DNA from: DATGFK01 sp040007395
GTDB lineage: Bacteria; Chloroflexota; Anaerolineae; Aggregatilineales; UBA2796
Assembly (NCBI GenBank): GCA_040007395.1
Contig: JBDTVG010000011.1
Span: 1 to 64,000 of the forward strand
Length of the DNA stretch: 64,000 nt
Direction of reading: 5' to 3'
The notes under the pieces were generated by a model. The model saw nothing but the letters and a program-made list of their open reading frames with translations. It was not told the DNA's origin and ran no database searches. Positions 7,556 through 16,319 of the stretch are shown one piece after another; positions within the stretch are counted from its first letter, which is position 1; each line of letters starts with the position of its first letter. The position numbers and the translations under genes are program-made.

Positions 7556-10500
7556 TTAGACGAAGAATTTTCCGGTACCGAATTTGCCGTAGGTAGCGTT
7601 GCCGAAAATGCCATAAACGTCTTGGTCAAGGCGTTCTAGGGTACATTCCCAGTGTTTAAGGGAGTTTGTGGCGTTAGGGTCAAGGGAGAAACTGATATTG
7701 ACGATCATGTGGTTAATCTGAGTAATACCTGCTTGGTTATCTGTAACCTGTACTACATCACCGATGTTAAAGCCCAACAAATCCTGTGCGGTTATTTGGT
7801 CTTGGTTGTCTAGTGCGATGGTCGTTACTTCGGTGAAGGGGTTTTTGTACTGATTGAGGAAGTACTGAGCCAACGATTTAGAGAAATTAGTGTCATTAGC
7901 AAATACTAAATCTCTTGTATACGTGCGCTCTTGGTACAGAGCGATGCTGGTAGCATCCTTAAGCGTGGTTGTTACGGGGTCATAGGTATAGATAGGGAGT
8001 CCGCGAACCTGTAGTTTAGTAACATATAGTGTCCCAGTAGCTAAATTCCGCAGTGTCATCGCTAATTGGGAGGCAGAAACTACATAACTGACGATGGAGA
8101 AAGCACCGGGGCCATATAAAGTGTAGTTGTAGCCAGTGGGGTTGCCACTGCTGTCTACTACATCTGTCACATAGAAGTCTGAATTATCTATCGCCGCATC
8201 TGGCACAAGCGGCGTAATTACAGCATCCGCACCTATTATTTTTCCAGTAGCTATATCCCTAAAAGTGAGAGTGACTGGAGTTTCACTTGGGGTACCTACC
8301 GCTTGCCGAGGTGGAAGTACCGTGTTCGTCTCTATTTGTCCAACCACCTGCACGGCTCCGCCCGTTGAGCGAGGATGTGCCGTGAGAATAACACTGTTGA
8401 TAATGTTATCCATCACGCGGGCCACAGTCATATCAATAGGCTTGCCACCTGTAACTCCGCTGGCCTGCCCAACAAAATTAGCCACTACGGTTTGCACGAT
8501 GCGCTTGGGAATGTAGACTCGATCAACAACGCGAAGTGTGCCGTCGAGATCAAACCAGCATCTACCAAATTCCGAAGTGACCGCATCGGCTAATGCAGTG
8601 AGCACAGTAGTATTCTCTTTGGTGTAGCCATCGAATGCAGTTTGGAAGGTCTGTTGCCCGCTGTCGAATAACTTACCCGGCATTGTGGTAGTTAGTGTGC
8701 CACTTGGTAGTGTCGCAAACAGAGTAGCGGCGAGTTGCCCAAGTGTCTGGTTTTTCTGTAGCGGTAGGTCAACGGCTAGATTCTGGATAATCGTGGTAAA
8801 GTCCAGTGCAACTACTGCCGTTGTCCAAAGCCCAGCATTAGCGAATGGGGCTGGCTGGATAGCTTGGATAATGCCATTGAAGACAATCCAATAATCCCTT
8901 ATCGGCGTAGTCTGTATGGTAGAGCCGATTTTCTCCTGAATATCGAAGATGGCAGTACCACCCGCGCCGAAATAAACGCTACTGTTTTGTGCAGCTACCG
9001 AATACGCATAACTAGGGCTGGAGTAGTCTACGCCCCATTCTACGTAATTTGTAGCGCTACCTGCGCGAGTAGTGCTGATTACAAGCCAGTAGACTTGTCC
9101 GGCTGGTAGCGAGGTAGTGGCGAAAGGAAAGAAAGTGGAAGCATACGAGGTAGTCAGCCCACTTTCAGCAAACGTGTTGGTTAGTGCAGCATTAGCGAGT
9201 ACACCGGAAGGCAGTCCGCCGCTATCCGTTTCAATCCGCAAGGTAATGGTTCCCGTAGGAGAGCCAGTTTTCCTGAGCCAGATAAACGCCTTATTGATAT
9301 TACCGGACACGGTAGGAGTGAACGCTTGTGCTAGCTTGTCATTAGTAGCACTAGTGACCGAAATTGTACAGCGGAGATCAGAGTTGGCGACTACTGCCCA
9401 ACTAACACCACCATTATCAGTGTAAACGTTGTCACCGTTTGCGTATACGCTGGCAATATTCCTTCTCATACTCCAAGCATTAGTAGCGGTCTGTACAATA
9501 GCTGGTTTGAACAGTAGCCAGTACAGATTAGTAGTGGCTACCAGCGTGCCATTGGTCACAGTAACCGTATTGTTGCTGGACGGGACAGGTACAAATGTAC
9601 CTGAGTTTAGAGCAGTAGCCGCTGGCGTATTCACACCGCCGACCACTGAATTAGCCCGTATCTCCCACTGAATAGCACCTATTGGAGAGCCAGTGTTTAC
9701 ATCAAAGAACGCTGTGAATTGTGTGATTTGCCCGTTCGCAGTAGGGATAAAGCTTTGCCCTGTCCAACGATTACTGCCGCCTGCTATACCCACATAGCCT
9801 ACGCCGATAGAGTTAACGCCAGCACTGTCTATGGTAAGTGTGGTGGTAGCGCCAGAAGCACCGCGTAGTGCAATGGCTCCATCACGGTTAGATATGTCAT
9901 ATGCAGCCACATCCAACTGCTGCGGAGCAGAACCTACTGTAAAGTTGGCGCGTATCCAAGGCCCAGCGCCACCCTGACTGTTCTGGATATTCGGGTCAGA
10001 GAGTAGGTTAGTGCCTCCATTTTTCTTGAGAGTGATATTGCGGTATTCGATGCCAATAGCTGCATTGTAACCGCCGGGGAAAGTACCCTCTTGTATGCGA
10101 AAATGCGGAAAGAACCTAGCACCTACCGTAGAAAAGCTACCACTGTTTGTGTAGGTGAGTGTATAGGTCTGCCATTTGTTAGTGTATGTGTACACACCAC
10201 TAGCTGCCTGAGTAAAAGCGTGTTCAATCCAAACAATGTCAGAATTGTACTGGCTGTCGAATTGCGCCCGTGCGTCCCATTGCAACACAAAAACGTCACT
10301 GACCACTGAGCTATCGTTGACTTGTTGTTCCAAGTAGCAAACGTCGCCAGCGCCTTCATGCACTATTCGGCAGGCAGTATCTAACGTAGATCCACTGGCC
10401 TTCACTCGAATCCGGCGCATAACATCAAGGCGGGAATTAGCATCGGGAGAATAGGCTTTACTTAGGTTGTTGAAAACGAAGTTAGCTCGGCCTACACGCG

Positions 10501-10624
10501 GGCGATTAGTACGGGCATCAACTAGACCTACGCCCTGTACATCGGCACTGAGCGTATCAGTAGTTACGTCTGTCCATTGACCATACGTATCCATGATCTC
10601 GATTTCTAAAGGATTTGGGGACAT
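7556..10624 (-). CDS. Phage tail-type minor structural protein
   Basis: The protein has 1022 residues, rich in Thr, Ser, Val and Asn with few Cys, as is usual for virion proteins. The N-terminus (IEIMDTYGQWTDVT... ANFVFNNLSKAYSPDANS) matches the start of tail-associated proteins that begin with a small beta domain. The middle has two related jelly-roll-like modules (GQSFIPTANGQITQ...YWLLFKP and AQAFTPTVSGNINK...VYWLVIS). The C-terminal third (LDNQDQITAQDLLGFNIGDVVQVTDN) resembles the tail-hub/baseplate region. It lies where a capsid gene would be expected after the protease. It could be an adsorption protein of a satellite or the remains of a tail module. Confidence 0.75.
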   Translation of the reverse strand: MSPNPLEIEIMDTYGQWTDVTTDTLSADVQGVGLVDARTNRPRVGRANFVFNNLSKAYSPDANSRLDVMRRIRVKASGSTLDTACRIVHEGAGDVCYLEQQVNDSSVVSDVFVLQWDARAQFDSQYNSDIVWIEHAFTQAASGVYTYTNKWQTYTLTYTNSGSFSTVGARFFPHFRIQEGTFPGGYNAAIGIEYRNITLKKNGGTNLLSDPNIQNSQGGAGPWIRANFTVGSAPQQLDVAAYDISNRDGAIALRGASGATTTLTIDSAGVNSIGVGYVGIAGGSNRWTGQSFIPTANGQITQFTAFFDVNTGSPIGAIQWEIRANSVVGGVNTPAATALNSGTFVPVPSSNNTVTVTNGTLVATTNLYWLLFKPAIVQTATNAWSMRRNIASVYANGDNVYTDNGGVSWAVVANSDLRCTISVTSATNDKLAQAFTPTVSGNINKAFIWLRKTGSPTGTITLRIETDSGGLPSGVLANAALTNTFAESGLTTSYASTFFPFATTSLPAGQVYWLVISTTRAGSATNYVEWGVDYSSPSYAYSVAAQNSSVYFGAGGTAIFDIQEKIGSTIQTTPIRDYWIVFNGIIQAIQPAPFANAGLWTTAVVALDFTTIIQNLAVDLPLQKNQTLGQLAATLFATLPSGTLTTTMPGKLFDSGQQTFQTAFDGYTKENTTVLTALADAVTSEFGRCWFDLDGTLRVVDRVYIPKRIVQTVVANFVGQASGVTGGKPIDMTVARVMDNIINSVILTAHPRSTGGAVQVVGQIETNTVLPPRQAVGTPSETPVTLTFRDIATGKIIGADAVITPLVPDAAIDNSDFYVTDVVDSSGNPTGYNYTLYGPGAFSIVSYVVSASQLAMTLRNLATGTLYVTKLQVRGLPIYTYDPVTTTLKDATSIALYQERTYTRDLVFANDTNFSKSLAQYFLNQYKNPFTEVTTIALDNQDQITAQDLLGFNIGDVVQVTDNQAGITQINHMIVNISFSLDPNATNSLKHWECTLERLDQDVYGIFGNATYGKFGTGKFFV

Positions 10625-10682
10625 TTATGCTTCGCTTTCATACTTATGTGACCTAGACTTTTGCTAACTGCCATACTCCATA

Positions 10683-10706
10683 CCCCTCAGTTCGAGAACT
10701 GAGGGG
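10683..10706. other. Perfect 11-bp hairpin between protease and tail gene
   Basis: Arms CCCCTCAGTTC and GAACTGAGGGG are separated by GA. There is no T-run on either side, so it may be an RNA-processing or attenuation element or a deletion scar where other virion genes would be expected. Confidence 0.8.
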
Positions 10707-10729
10707 ATAACGCGAATGGTTTTGGTTGG

Positions 10730-11245
10730 CTAGCGGTGGGGGATCTGCCAAACAGGTACGCCGTAAAACTGGCCCGCCGTGTGGTGGGTTGGAGTAGGGG
10801 CAGCTGCTGGCAACGGGATAGCAGATGCAAGGAACGATACTTCTGTACCTGTCGGCTGTGCTGGGGATGTCGCTAAACTGCCTTCAACGATCTGCCATTT
10901 CAGGATTTCGCCGCTGACACTTTTTTGGTGCAGTTTAGGTAGTGAACCACTCGACCAAGCCAGTGCTCCTTTCGCAATAAGCTCTTTGATGGCCTTGATA
11001 TAGCGGTGAGCCTTGTTTAGCTCGGCCTCAGCCCAGATACCGATCTCATCTGGCACAAGCGTGTCAATCGTGCCGATTTCGCTTTTTTGAAGCATAGAGT
11101 CAGCGCCGTGTGCGTAAAGCACTGGCAAAGGACGTGAGTAGGGCAATCCGAAGTCCGTAGACTTGGTGAAATACTCATTGGTTAAGTCTCTGCGGGCAGG
11201 TGAGCCAAACACGACAAGGTAGCCGCCTATCCGGTTAGTAGTCAC
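10730..11245 (-). CDS. Stand-alone prohead protease (HK97/U35 type)
   Basis: The protein has 171 residues. It would cut scaffold and capsid N-termini during head assembly. It shares IGGYLVVFGSP..., DEIGIWAEAEL and KGALAWSSGSLPKL with the fused protease of the outer prophage. Candidate catalytic residues are His46 (LYAHG) and Ser98 or Ser99 (AWSSGS). It starts at GTG and overlaps the end of the upstream coiled-coil gene by about 11 bases, so translation is coupled. No capsid gene follows in this element, so its substrate may come from elsewhere. Confidence 0.85.
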   Translation of the reverse strand: MTTNRIGGYLVVFGSPARRDLTNEYFTKSTDFGLPYSRPLPVLYAHGADSMLQKSEIGTIDTLVPDEIGIWAEAELNKAHRYIKAIKELIAKGALAWSSGSLPKLHQKSVSGEILKWQIVEGSLATSPAQPTGTEVSFLASAIPLPAAAPTPTHHTAGQFYGVPVWQIPHR

Positions 11246-12128
11246 TGGTTGCCATACTTTCTACCGCCCACGCGACGGCCTCATTAACTTCGTTTATGAC
11301 TTCGCTCCCCACGCCTAGATCGTGCAACTGATTCAGAAAGGCACGGGGTAGGCGCGAGATCGTCCCGGCAGGCAGGAAGTGGGCATCAACAATTGGCTCG
11401 ATAGCTGCCTTCAATCCAGCCAGAGAGCGCGTCAGTCTACGGGAGTTAATCTCCTGTAACTCGGTTCTCAGCAGTGCATTGCCGTAAGCCTTGAGAAGAC
11501 CGTCAAGATCTGGCTGGGCTTCGGGCTGCTTTGAGGGCTGCTTGCCCCAGCCAGCGATAAACACTTGGTTTGCGGCTCTGTCCAGTGCCGACCTACGGCT
11601 CCCAGCGGCACGTTTCGATAGAGTCTCGGTGATGTTTATCGCTGGCAACTTAGACGTAAAGGTCTGAGAGCTTGCTTCGAGGAACTCGAACAATGCGGCC
11701 TTAAAGTCTGGCAAAAGCCAAGTACTGCGACCTTTGTTCGTGGCATAGCCAGCAGCGGCAGCAGCGGCTACCGCTTCCGCTTCGATCTGAAGGCGATGCC
11801 GACCCGCTTGAACAAAAGCCGCCGCGGCTGCGTTTTCAAGTTCCTTTGCATGTTCAAGTTCCTTGATCGCAGCTTGGTAAGCGCGTTCAGCTGCCTCTTG
11901 TTCAAGCGTTATCTGTGCCTCTTGGAGTGAAGCCAAGATTGACCGTAGCTTGTCGCGTGCAATTGGCAGCGCTTGCATTCGAGCTGTGGCACGTTGGTAA
12001 GCTTGGTGCGCTATTTCATTCTCCCCATCGGTTGCAAGGGCGGTCAAAGCTTGGTTGATCGTCTCTTGAAGGGAGAGGGCCTCGCTTTCGAGCGCGTCGA
12101 GTTGGTCTTCACACTGTAGGATATTCAC
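11235..12128 (-). CDS. Coiled-coil protein in the portal position, unknown
   Basis: The protein has 297 residues, with GTG start and AAAGGA upstream. The first 130 residues are a long Ala/Glu/Gln-rich coiled coil; the rest is helical (LPDFKAALFEFLEASSQTF, GLLKAYGNALLRTELQE, IEPIVDAHFLPAG). It lies between TerL and the protease, the place normally held by the portal, but it has no portal-like features and is too short. Coiled-coil, protease-coupled proteins can be scaffolds, so it could act in head assembly or in redirecting it. That is inference. Confidence 0.6.
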   Translation of the reverse strand: MNILQCEDQLDALESEALSLQETINQALTALATDGENEIAHQAYQRATARMQALPIARDKLRSILASLQEAQITLEQEAAERAYQAAIKELEHAKELENAAAAAFVQAGRHRLQIEAEAVAAAAAAGYATNKGRSTWLLPDFKAALFEFLEASSQTFTSKLPAINITETLSKRAAGSRRSALDRAANQVFIAGWGKQPSKQPEAQPDLDGLLKAYGNALLRTELQEINSRRLTRSLAGLKAAIEPIVDAHFLPAGTISRLPRAFLNQLHDLGVGSEVINEVNEAVAWAVESMATSDY

Positions 12129-12190
12129 GGGATGTTCCTTTCGAGGAAATATGGTTGATACGAGGATTTACAAGGAGAATTGGCAGAAAA

Positions 12191-13591
12191 CTAGCGAATT
12201 CGGCCCGGTTGCCAATACTGAGCATTGTCACTATCAGTATCGCAATCATGATTCATTTTTTGGTTCCAAGCAGCTAACTGAGCAGGAGACATTTTGGTTT
12301 TTGTCGCTGGGTTGTACACATCTGGGCCGGGGCGTGAATTTGGGCTGCTACCACGCCCTAAATTCACAAACGCAAACATTGGCCCGGTTGATCTAGCCCC
12401 GTGCAAGCTGAGGGCAGTTGCAATCACTGTATCATCATGCTGCCCCGCGGGAGCGTTATAGGTGAAACGACCTGACGCTAACCTTTCCATTGCGTAGGCT
12501 TGTAGTTCGGCAAGCTGCACCGGATTATCAAGTAGCAGCACGCCGTCTTGCTCACCGAGTGCGCCGCGTTCAATAGCCAGTGCCATAGCCTCAATCAACA
12601 AAGGCTTACTCTGGGCTGTAGTGGCGAATGGCTTGACCCTAATCCCCTCGGCTTGTAGCGCCTCGATGTTTGGCCCGCCGATACTGTTGCTCTCTGCGAT
12701 GACCCGTTCAGGTTCCCAGTAGCGGTACAGTGCCTTGATGCGATTGCGCTGCATGGCCCAAGCGGTGTCTGTGAAGCGGTCTAGGTATGCCTGCTGACGG
12801 GATGTGCTGTCGAAGACGCTTATAGCCGTATAATCGCCACTGCGACCCCAGTCTATGCCCATTGTGTACACATGCTCTGCCTGTGGCCCGCGCTGTGGCT
12901 TGAGTACACAGACCTCATTTAGACGGCGGAATACTGAGCCGTTGAAGTCCACAAATTGTGCGTCAAGCTCCTGCATAGCTTGCATCTCTGTCATTTCAGA
13001 ACGCATGGCAGCTACATCGTCGGTGCTGACGTAAGGGTTGCTAGCCGTGCCGAATGTGAAGGACTCCCAAGACGGTTTGAGAGGGTCGAGGCCGCGCACA
13101 AAGAGCGTTCTGAATGCGTTTAGTCCGTTCGGGCTGGATATGAATAAAGCCCTGCCTTTGCGGTCAAGCAGCGTAGGTAACAGGACTTCCCCAAACAGCT
13201 TCAAAAGGTCTTGAATGTACGCCGCCTCATCGAGCACGATTAGATCTAAGCCGCTACCGCGCAAACTGTTCGGCTCATGGGCGCTCTTGACCGTTATCTT
13301 GCCGCCGCCGGGAAACGTTATTGAACGTGGCCCCTCTAGTATCGTGGTTTCTGGATACTGGCGTGCTAGGATGCAAAGCTCTGTCCAGCGTTCGGTTGCC
13401 ATTGGGAAGCTAGGACAGACGTACCACACTTGCCCACGTTGCGAGGCACAAGCTACCGCTTCGATTGCCCCAAGCATAGAGCCGCCAAACCTACGCCCCT
13501 TACTCAACACGCGGTAACGTGCTGGACAGTTGAATACTTCGAGCTGTGCTGGGTGCATTGCTGGCAGGGTTAGCTCTATCTGGCGTGGCAT
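12191..13591 (-). CDS. Terminase large subunit (inserted element)
   Basis: This 466-residue packaging motor and nuclease has a Walker B IVLDEAAY at residues 118-125. Nuclease (RNase H fold) acidic motifs are MGIDWGRSGDY, VIAESNSIGG and HDDTVIATAL. The Walker A region reads SKGRRFGGS (residues 30-38): the usual GKS/GKT lysine is Gly, with Lys31 and Arg33-34 nearby, a deviant form. A ribosome site GAAAGGAG precedes the ATG. The small subunit lies just upstream on the same strand. It is not closely similar to the outer prophage terminase by eye, so the two packaging systems are distinct. Confidence 0.9.
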   Translation of the reverse strand: MPRQIELTLPAMHPAQLEVFNCPARYRVLSKGRRFGGSMLGAIEAVACASQRGQVWYVCPSFPMATERWTELCILARQYPETTILEGPRSITFPGGGKITVKSAHEPNSLRGSGLDLIVLDEAAYIQDLLKLFGEVLLPTLLDRKGRALFISSPNGLNAFRTLFVRGLDPLKPSWESFTFGTASNPYVSTDDVAAMRSEMTEMQAMQELDAQFVDFNGSVFRRLNEVCVLKPQRGPQAEHVYTMGIDWGRSGDYTAISVFDSTSRQQAYLDRFTDTAWAMQRNRIKALYRYWEPERVIAESNSIGGPNIEALQAEGIRVKPFATTAQSKPLLIEAMALAIERGALGEQDGVLLLDNPVQLAELQAYAMERLASGRFTYNAPAGQHDDTVIATALSLHGARSTGPMFAFVNLGRGSSPNSRPGPDVYNPATKTKMSPAQLAAWNQKMNHDCDTDSDNAQYWQPGRIR

Positions 13592-13604
13592 TCATTCTCC
13601 TTTC

Positions 13605-13639
13605 TCAATTGATATGTTGTGATTCTTGTTTTCAATTGA
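13605..13639. promoter_or_regulatory. Paired TCAATTGA sites upstream of the large terminase gene
   Basis: The palindrome TCAATTGA occurs at 13605-13612 and 13632-13639, each followed by a TGTTGT motif, giving a 27-bp spaced direct repeat. It lies in the 164-bp gap between the terminase subunit genes and could be a binding site for TerS (cos/pac-like) or a regulator. Confidence 0.4.
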
Positions 13640-13755
13640 CCTGTTGTATTTAGGTCAGTACGGCTCATTTGTTGGATTACTCTCTGTGAAGTTCTTCTCT
13701 ATGGCGCTATACTGCTATTGGTGGGCTTTAGTTCCGATAATAGTGATTGCCGCGC

Positions 13756-14106
13756 CTAGCTTTCTCCCGATTCAATCACGGGCTGGGCGGTAGTGTCCAG
13801 AGCCGGGTTATCATCGGCTGACTGCCCACCCCAATGGAGCGTTACGCGCACAACATCACTGTCGGTTGTGAGCTTAATTTTCTCCTGTGGACGGCCCGCT
13901 ATATAGGCAAGCCATAGTTCGGCGGCTCTCACGTTGCCTCTCAACGCAGCGGCATATAGCCTATCCAGCATAGCGGCGACCTTCTCAGCCGAGCCAGCTT
14001 GCTTGATACCTTCTATCACTGGTAAGTCATCGGCTAGCTTTGGCCTGCCGGGGCCTCCGGGGTTGCCAGCTTTGAACTTGCCGTTTGAATCGCGAATCTC
14101 TGACAT
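13756..14106 (-). CDS. Terminase small subunit-like / DUF5681-type protein
   Basis: The protein has about 116 residues from MSEIRDS (an upstream in-frame ATG at 14121 is possible). The N-terminus has the NGKFKAGNPGGPGRPK pattern, typical of a family found beside phage terminases. A helical centre follows (VAAMLDRLYAAALRGNVRAAELWLAYIAGRP) and an acidic tail. Its place immediately before TerL supports a DNA-recognition role in packaging. Confidence 0.75.
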   Translation of the reverse strand: MSEIRDSNGKFKAGNPGGPGRPKLADDLPVIEGIKQAGSAEKVAAMLDRLYAAALRGNVRAAELWLAYIAGRPQEKIKLTTDSDVVRVTLHWGGQSADDNPALDTTAQPVIESGES

Positions 14107-14169
14107 GGGGTTTACTCTCATCTTGGTTTTTAGCGGTCTAGACGGGGCTTACAGAGGGGAGCGGGGATC

Positions 14170-14817
14170 TTACGCTTTTGAGGGTCGCTTTCGCCGCTTT
14201 TTGATGTGCCGAGCCATTTCATTTATGCTGTCAGCGGAGTACAGATAGGTGAAATTCTCGTTATATTTACCAGAGTGGAGAGCATCGACGTGCTGGATAC
14301 CTTGTTTTTCCTTGATGTAGTCGAATTGAGACGGGGTTATATCAAGTATGCACGCGGCCTGTAAGCGGGTATAGCGCCGGGTCTCATCGTGCGCGACTGG
14401 CGGATTGTCGATAGCCGTTGCGCTGTACAGCTTTCTAGCACGGGCGGGTTTTTTAGTCTGCGGGGTTCTAGCATCCTGCGGGTTATGTGAGGCTGTAGCA
14501 TAGGCAATGTTACCGGGGCCTAGAGCGTGCGCCGCTTTGTTTAAAACATCCCCGGTAAGCAGTACCGTTTTGCCGAGGTATTCTTTGTACAGCTTTCCGC
14601 CTAACTTTTTATAGGCGTACCAATAGACACTACCTCTTCGGTTTTCGCTTCGAGCGTGATAGGTAAACCCGTCGCGAGTCTCTACATTAAAGCACGCTAT
14701 TTCAGCCAAACTGACGAACCACTCTGGTGTGCCGACAGTAATGCCAGATTCGCCATGCAGTTTGTAGGCGCTCTCGTCTCTATCCCATCTGACTGTTGGC
14801 AAAAATTCGTTTCTCAT
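14170..14817 (-). CDS. DNA-binding regulator-like protein
   Basis: The protein has 215 residues. The N-terminal segment (residues about 25-90: TPEWFVSLAEIACFNV...WYAYKKLGGKLYKEYLGKT...LTGDVLN) matches a domain I know from the N-termini of many Chloroflexota LuxR/MalT-like regulators, thought to bind DNA in the manner of phage-integrase arm-binding or AP2 domains. A basic linker and a C-terminal helical part (YTRLQAACILDITPSQFDYIKEKQGIQ) with a second possible HTH follow, ending in a Lys/Arg-rich tail. AAAGGA lies upstream of the ATG. An 11-bp inverted repeat upstream suggests self-control. Confidence 0.65.
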   Translation of the reverse strand: MRNEFLPTVRWDRDESAYKLHGESGITVGTPEWFVSLAEIACFNVETRDGFTYHARSENRRGSVYWYAYKKLGGKLYKEYLGKTVLLTGDVLNKAAHALGPGNIAYATASHNPQDARTPQTKKPARARKLYSATAIDNPPVAHDETRRYTRLQAACILDITPSQFDYIKEKQGIQHVDALHSGKYNENFTYLYSADSINEMARHIKKRRKRPSKA

Positions 14818-14895
14818 GGTTTCCTTTGTTGGGTAACTACGTTTTCTGTTTTATCGGCTGTTTACTCTGTCAGCGACTTGCTTGGTTGCGATTTT

Positions 14896-14933
14896 ATACC
14901 CACCTATATATACATATATCTTTAGGTGGGTAT
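14896..14933. promoter_or_regulatory. Inverted-repeat operator upstream of the regulator
   Basis: Perfect 11-bp arms ATACCCACCTA and TAGGTGGGTAT are separated by 16 AT-rich bases. It lies about 80 bp upstream of the minus-strand regulator start and contains TATAAA-like -10 candidates, so it is probably an operator. Confidence 0.6.
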
Positions 14934-15004
14934 ATCAGCGCTTCTAAATTACCGTTTACTATCTCGCTGACAGGGACGATGGCTGATCTACTTCTCAAAG
15001 GCAG

Positions 15005-16072
15005 TTACCCAATTTTCGCGTGGGCGAGTGTCATTGCTTGGTCAAGTGCTTGCCTGCGTGGGTCAGGCTCAAACAGGGCTAATAGTTGCCGTGTTGCCTG
15101 TCGGTCGAGGCTTGGTACGCTTCCAAACAGCCAGTCCAAGTCTATGCCTGTATCATCGAGGTCTCGCATTATATGTTTACTCCAAGTGCCAAATGACACC
15201 TCACCTGCATACTGGCGTTCCTCACGGCTGTTTTCCCAAGTCCAGCGGCCTAGCCCGTCCCTCGAAGGCGTTGCGGGTATATACACGGCTTCACTGCTCA
15301 CCACGTCGGCTATAATCGTAGATCCACTGTCGGAGTACCACATTACAGGGGTTGTGTACTCTTGCGTGGTATATTGTTCTCTTTCAGGGACAGTTATCGC
15401 CTTACAGTCGGTTGAGACATATGCGCCTTTAAGCATGTGATCGACGGTGGTTAGGTCTACGGCTATGGTCGTGAGCACGGCATCTTCAATCTCATAGGCT
15501 GGACTTTTCTTGAAATGGCAGGTGTGTCTATTACTAAAACAGACATACTCCCCAGTCTCTTTCCCATACCGTTTGCAGGGTGTCTGAACATACCTAAGAT
15601 CAGGGACGATGCTCTGAATTTTGGCAAACAGCGCCCCATCCCAACAACGGAGGATAGCCCGCTGCGTAAAAGCCTTTTGCTCAGGTGGGTAAATATAAAG
15701 GTGCGGCTTGTACAGGCTTGGATCAAAAACACCTTTGCTCTTTTGTACCAATCTTGCCAATGTCTCAACTTCGCTTGCACCCAAGAATGTGAGTGATTTC
15801 GGCTTTTTTTTGAAGTCGGGAGTCCAGCGCCGCTCGAAGATAGGTTCGTTATATAAACTCAATCTACCGACAGTACTGCTGACAAAGAGCGGATAGACAT
15901 AGGCGAGTATGCCCCACCGGGTGAATCCATATTCGCTGACACACTCGGCATAGGGGATCACGTCCCTAATTTTCTTGTTTAGCGTCTCGTTCGCTGAGGT
16001 AATCCAACCAACCATCGCCTGTGTGTCTTTGGTCGGTTTCGTGGTAGAATATGTGTTATGAACGGTTGCCAT
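15005..16072 (-). CDS. Hypothetical 355-residue protein of the inserted element
   Basis: The ATG has AGGGAGT upstream. The protein is mixed alpha/beta with several Cys and His residues in the middle (CKRYGKETGEYVCFSNRHTCHFKK, positions about 165-190), which could bind a metal. The first part has hydrophobic strands (WGILAYVYPLFVSS), and the C-terminus is helical and charged. It lies between the zinc-ribbon gene and the regulator, in the early region. I do not recognise the family; a replication or anti-host role is possible but not shown. Confidence 0.55.
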   Translation of the reverse strand: MATVHNTYSTTKPTKDTQAMVGWITSANETLNKKIRDVIPYAECVSEYGFTRWGILAYVYPLFVSSTVGRLSLYNEPIFERRWTPDFKKKPKSLTFLGASEVETLARLVQKSKGVFDPSLYKPHLYIYPPEQKAFTQRAILRCWDGALFAKIQSIVPDLRYVQTPCKRYGKETGEYVCFSNRHTCHFKKSPAYEIEDAVLTTIAVDLTTVDHMLKGAYVSTDCKAITVPEREQYTTQEYTTPVMWYSDSGSTIIADVVSSEAVYIPATPSRDGLGRWTWENSREERQYAGEVSFGTWSKHIMRDLDDTGIDLDWLFGSVPSLDRQATRQLLALFEPDPRRQALDQAMTLAHAKIG

Positions 16073-16319
16073 TTCGATACTCCCTTATCAAATGTGCTGC
16101 TGTTTACAAAGCTCTATCGTCACAAATAGAGCGAAATTAGCGGCTTCGCTAGAAGGCTTCCCGGCAAGGAAGTCTTTTTGCTATTAGCTGCCAAAACGAC
16201 AGAGGGTTGTTAAAAGTGGTTCTCCAAATGGCCCTTATCAATGCCTACTGATCAGGGCCATTGCCTTTGGAGAGTACCCCTACTTACTAAGGCGATGAGA
16301 ATCGCCAAAAAGATACTCC
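16073..16319. other. Non-coding region with several inverted repeats
   Basis: It holds TAGCggcttcGCTA near 16139-16152, CTTCCcggcaaGGAAG followed by TCTTTTT near 16157-16178 (terminator-like on plus, though no plus gene precedes it) and a long imperfect stem with arms near 16222-16235 and 16254-16272 (CTCCAAA..TGGCCCT / AGGGCCA..TTTGGAG). No gene is seen. The density of stems suggests a replication origin, packaging site or regulatory RNA of the element. Confidence 0.5.

Noticed and set aside
10730..11245. Inner protease gene as a 5' fragment of a broken protease-capsid fusion
   Set aside because: It has its own coupled start and a distinct C-terminal end; no capsid sequence follows, so truncation cannot be shown, although it remains possible.
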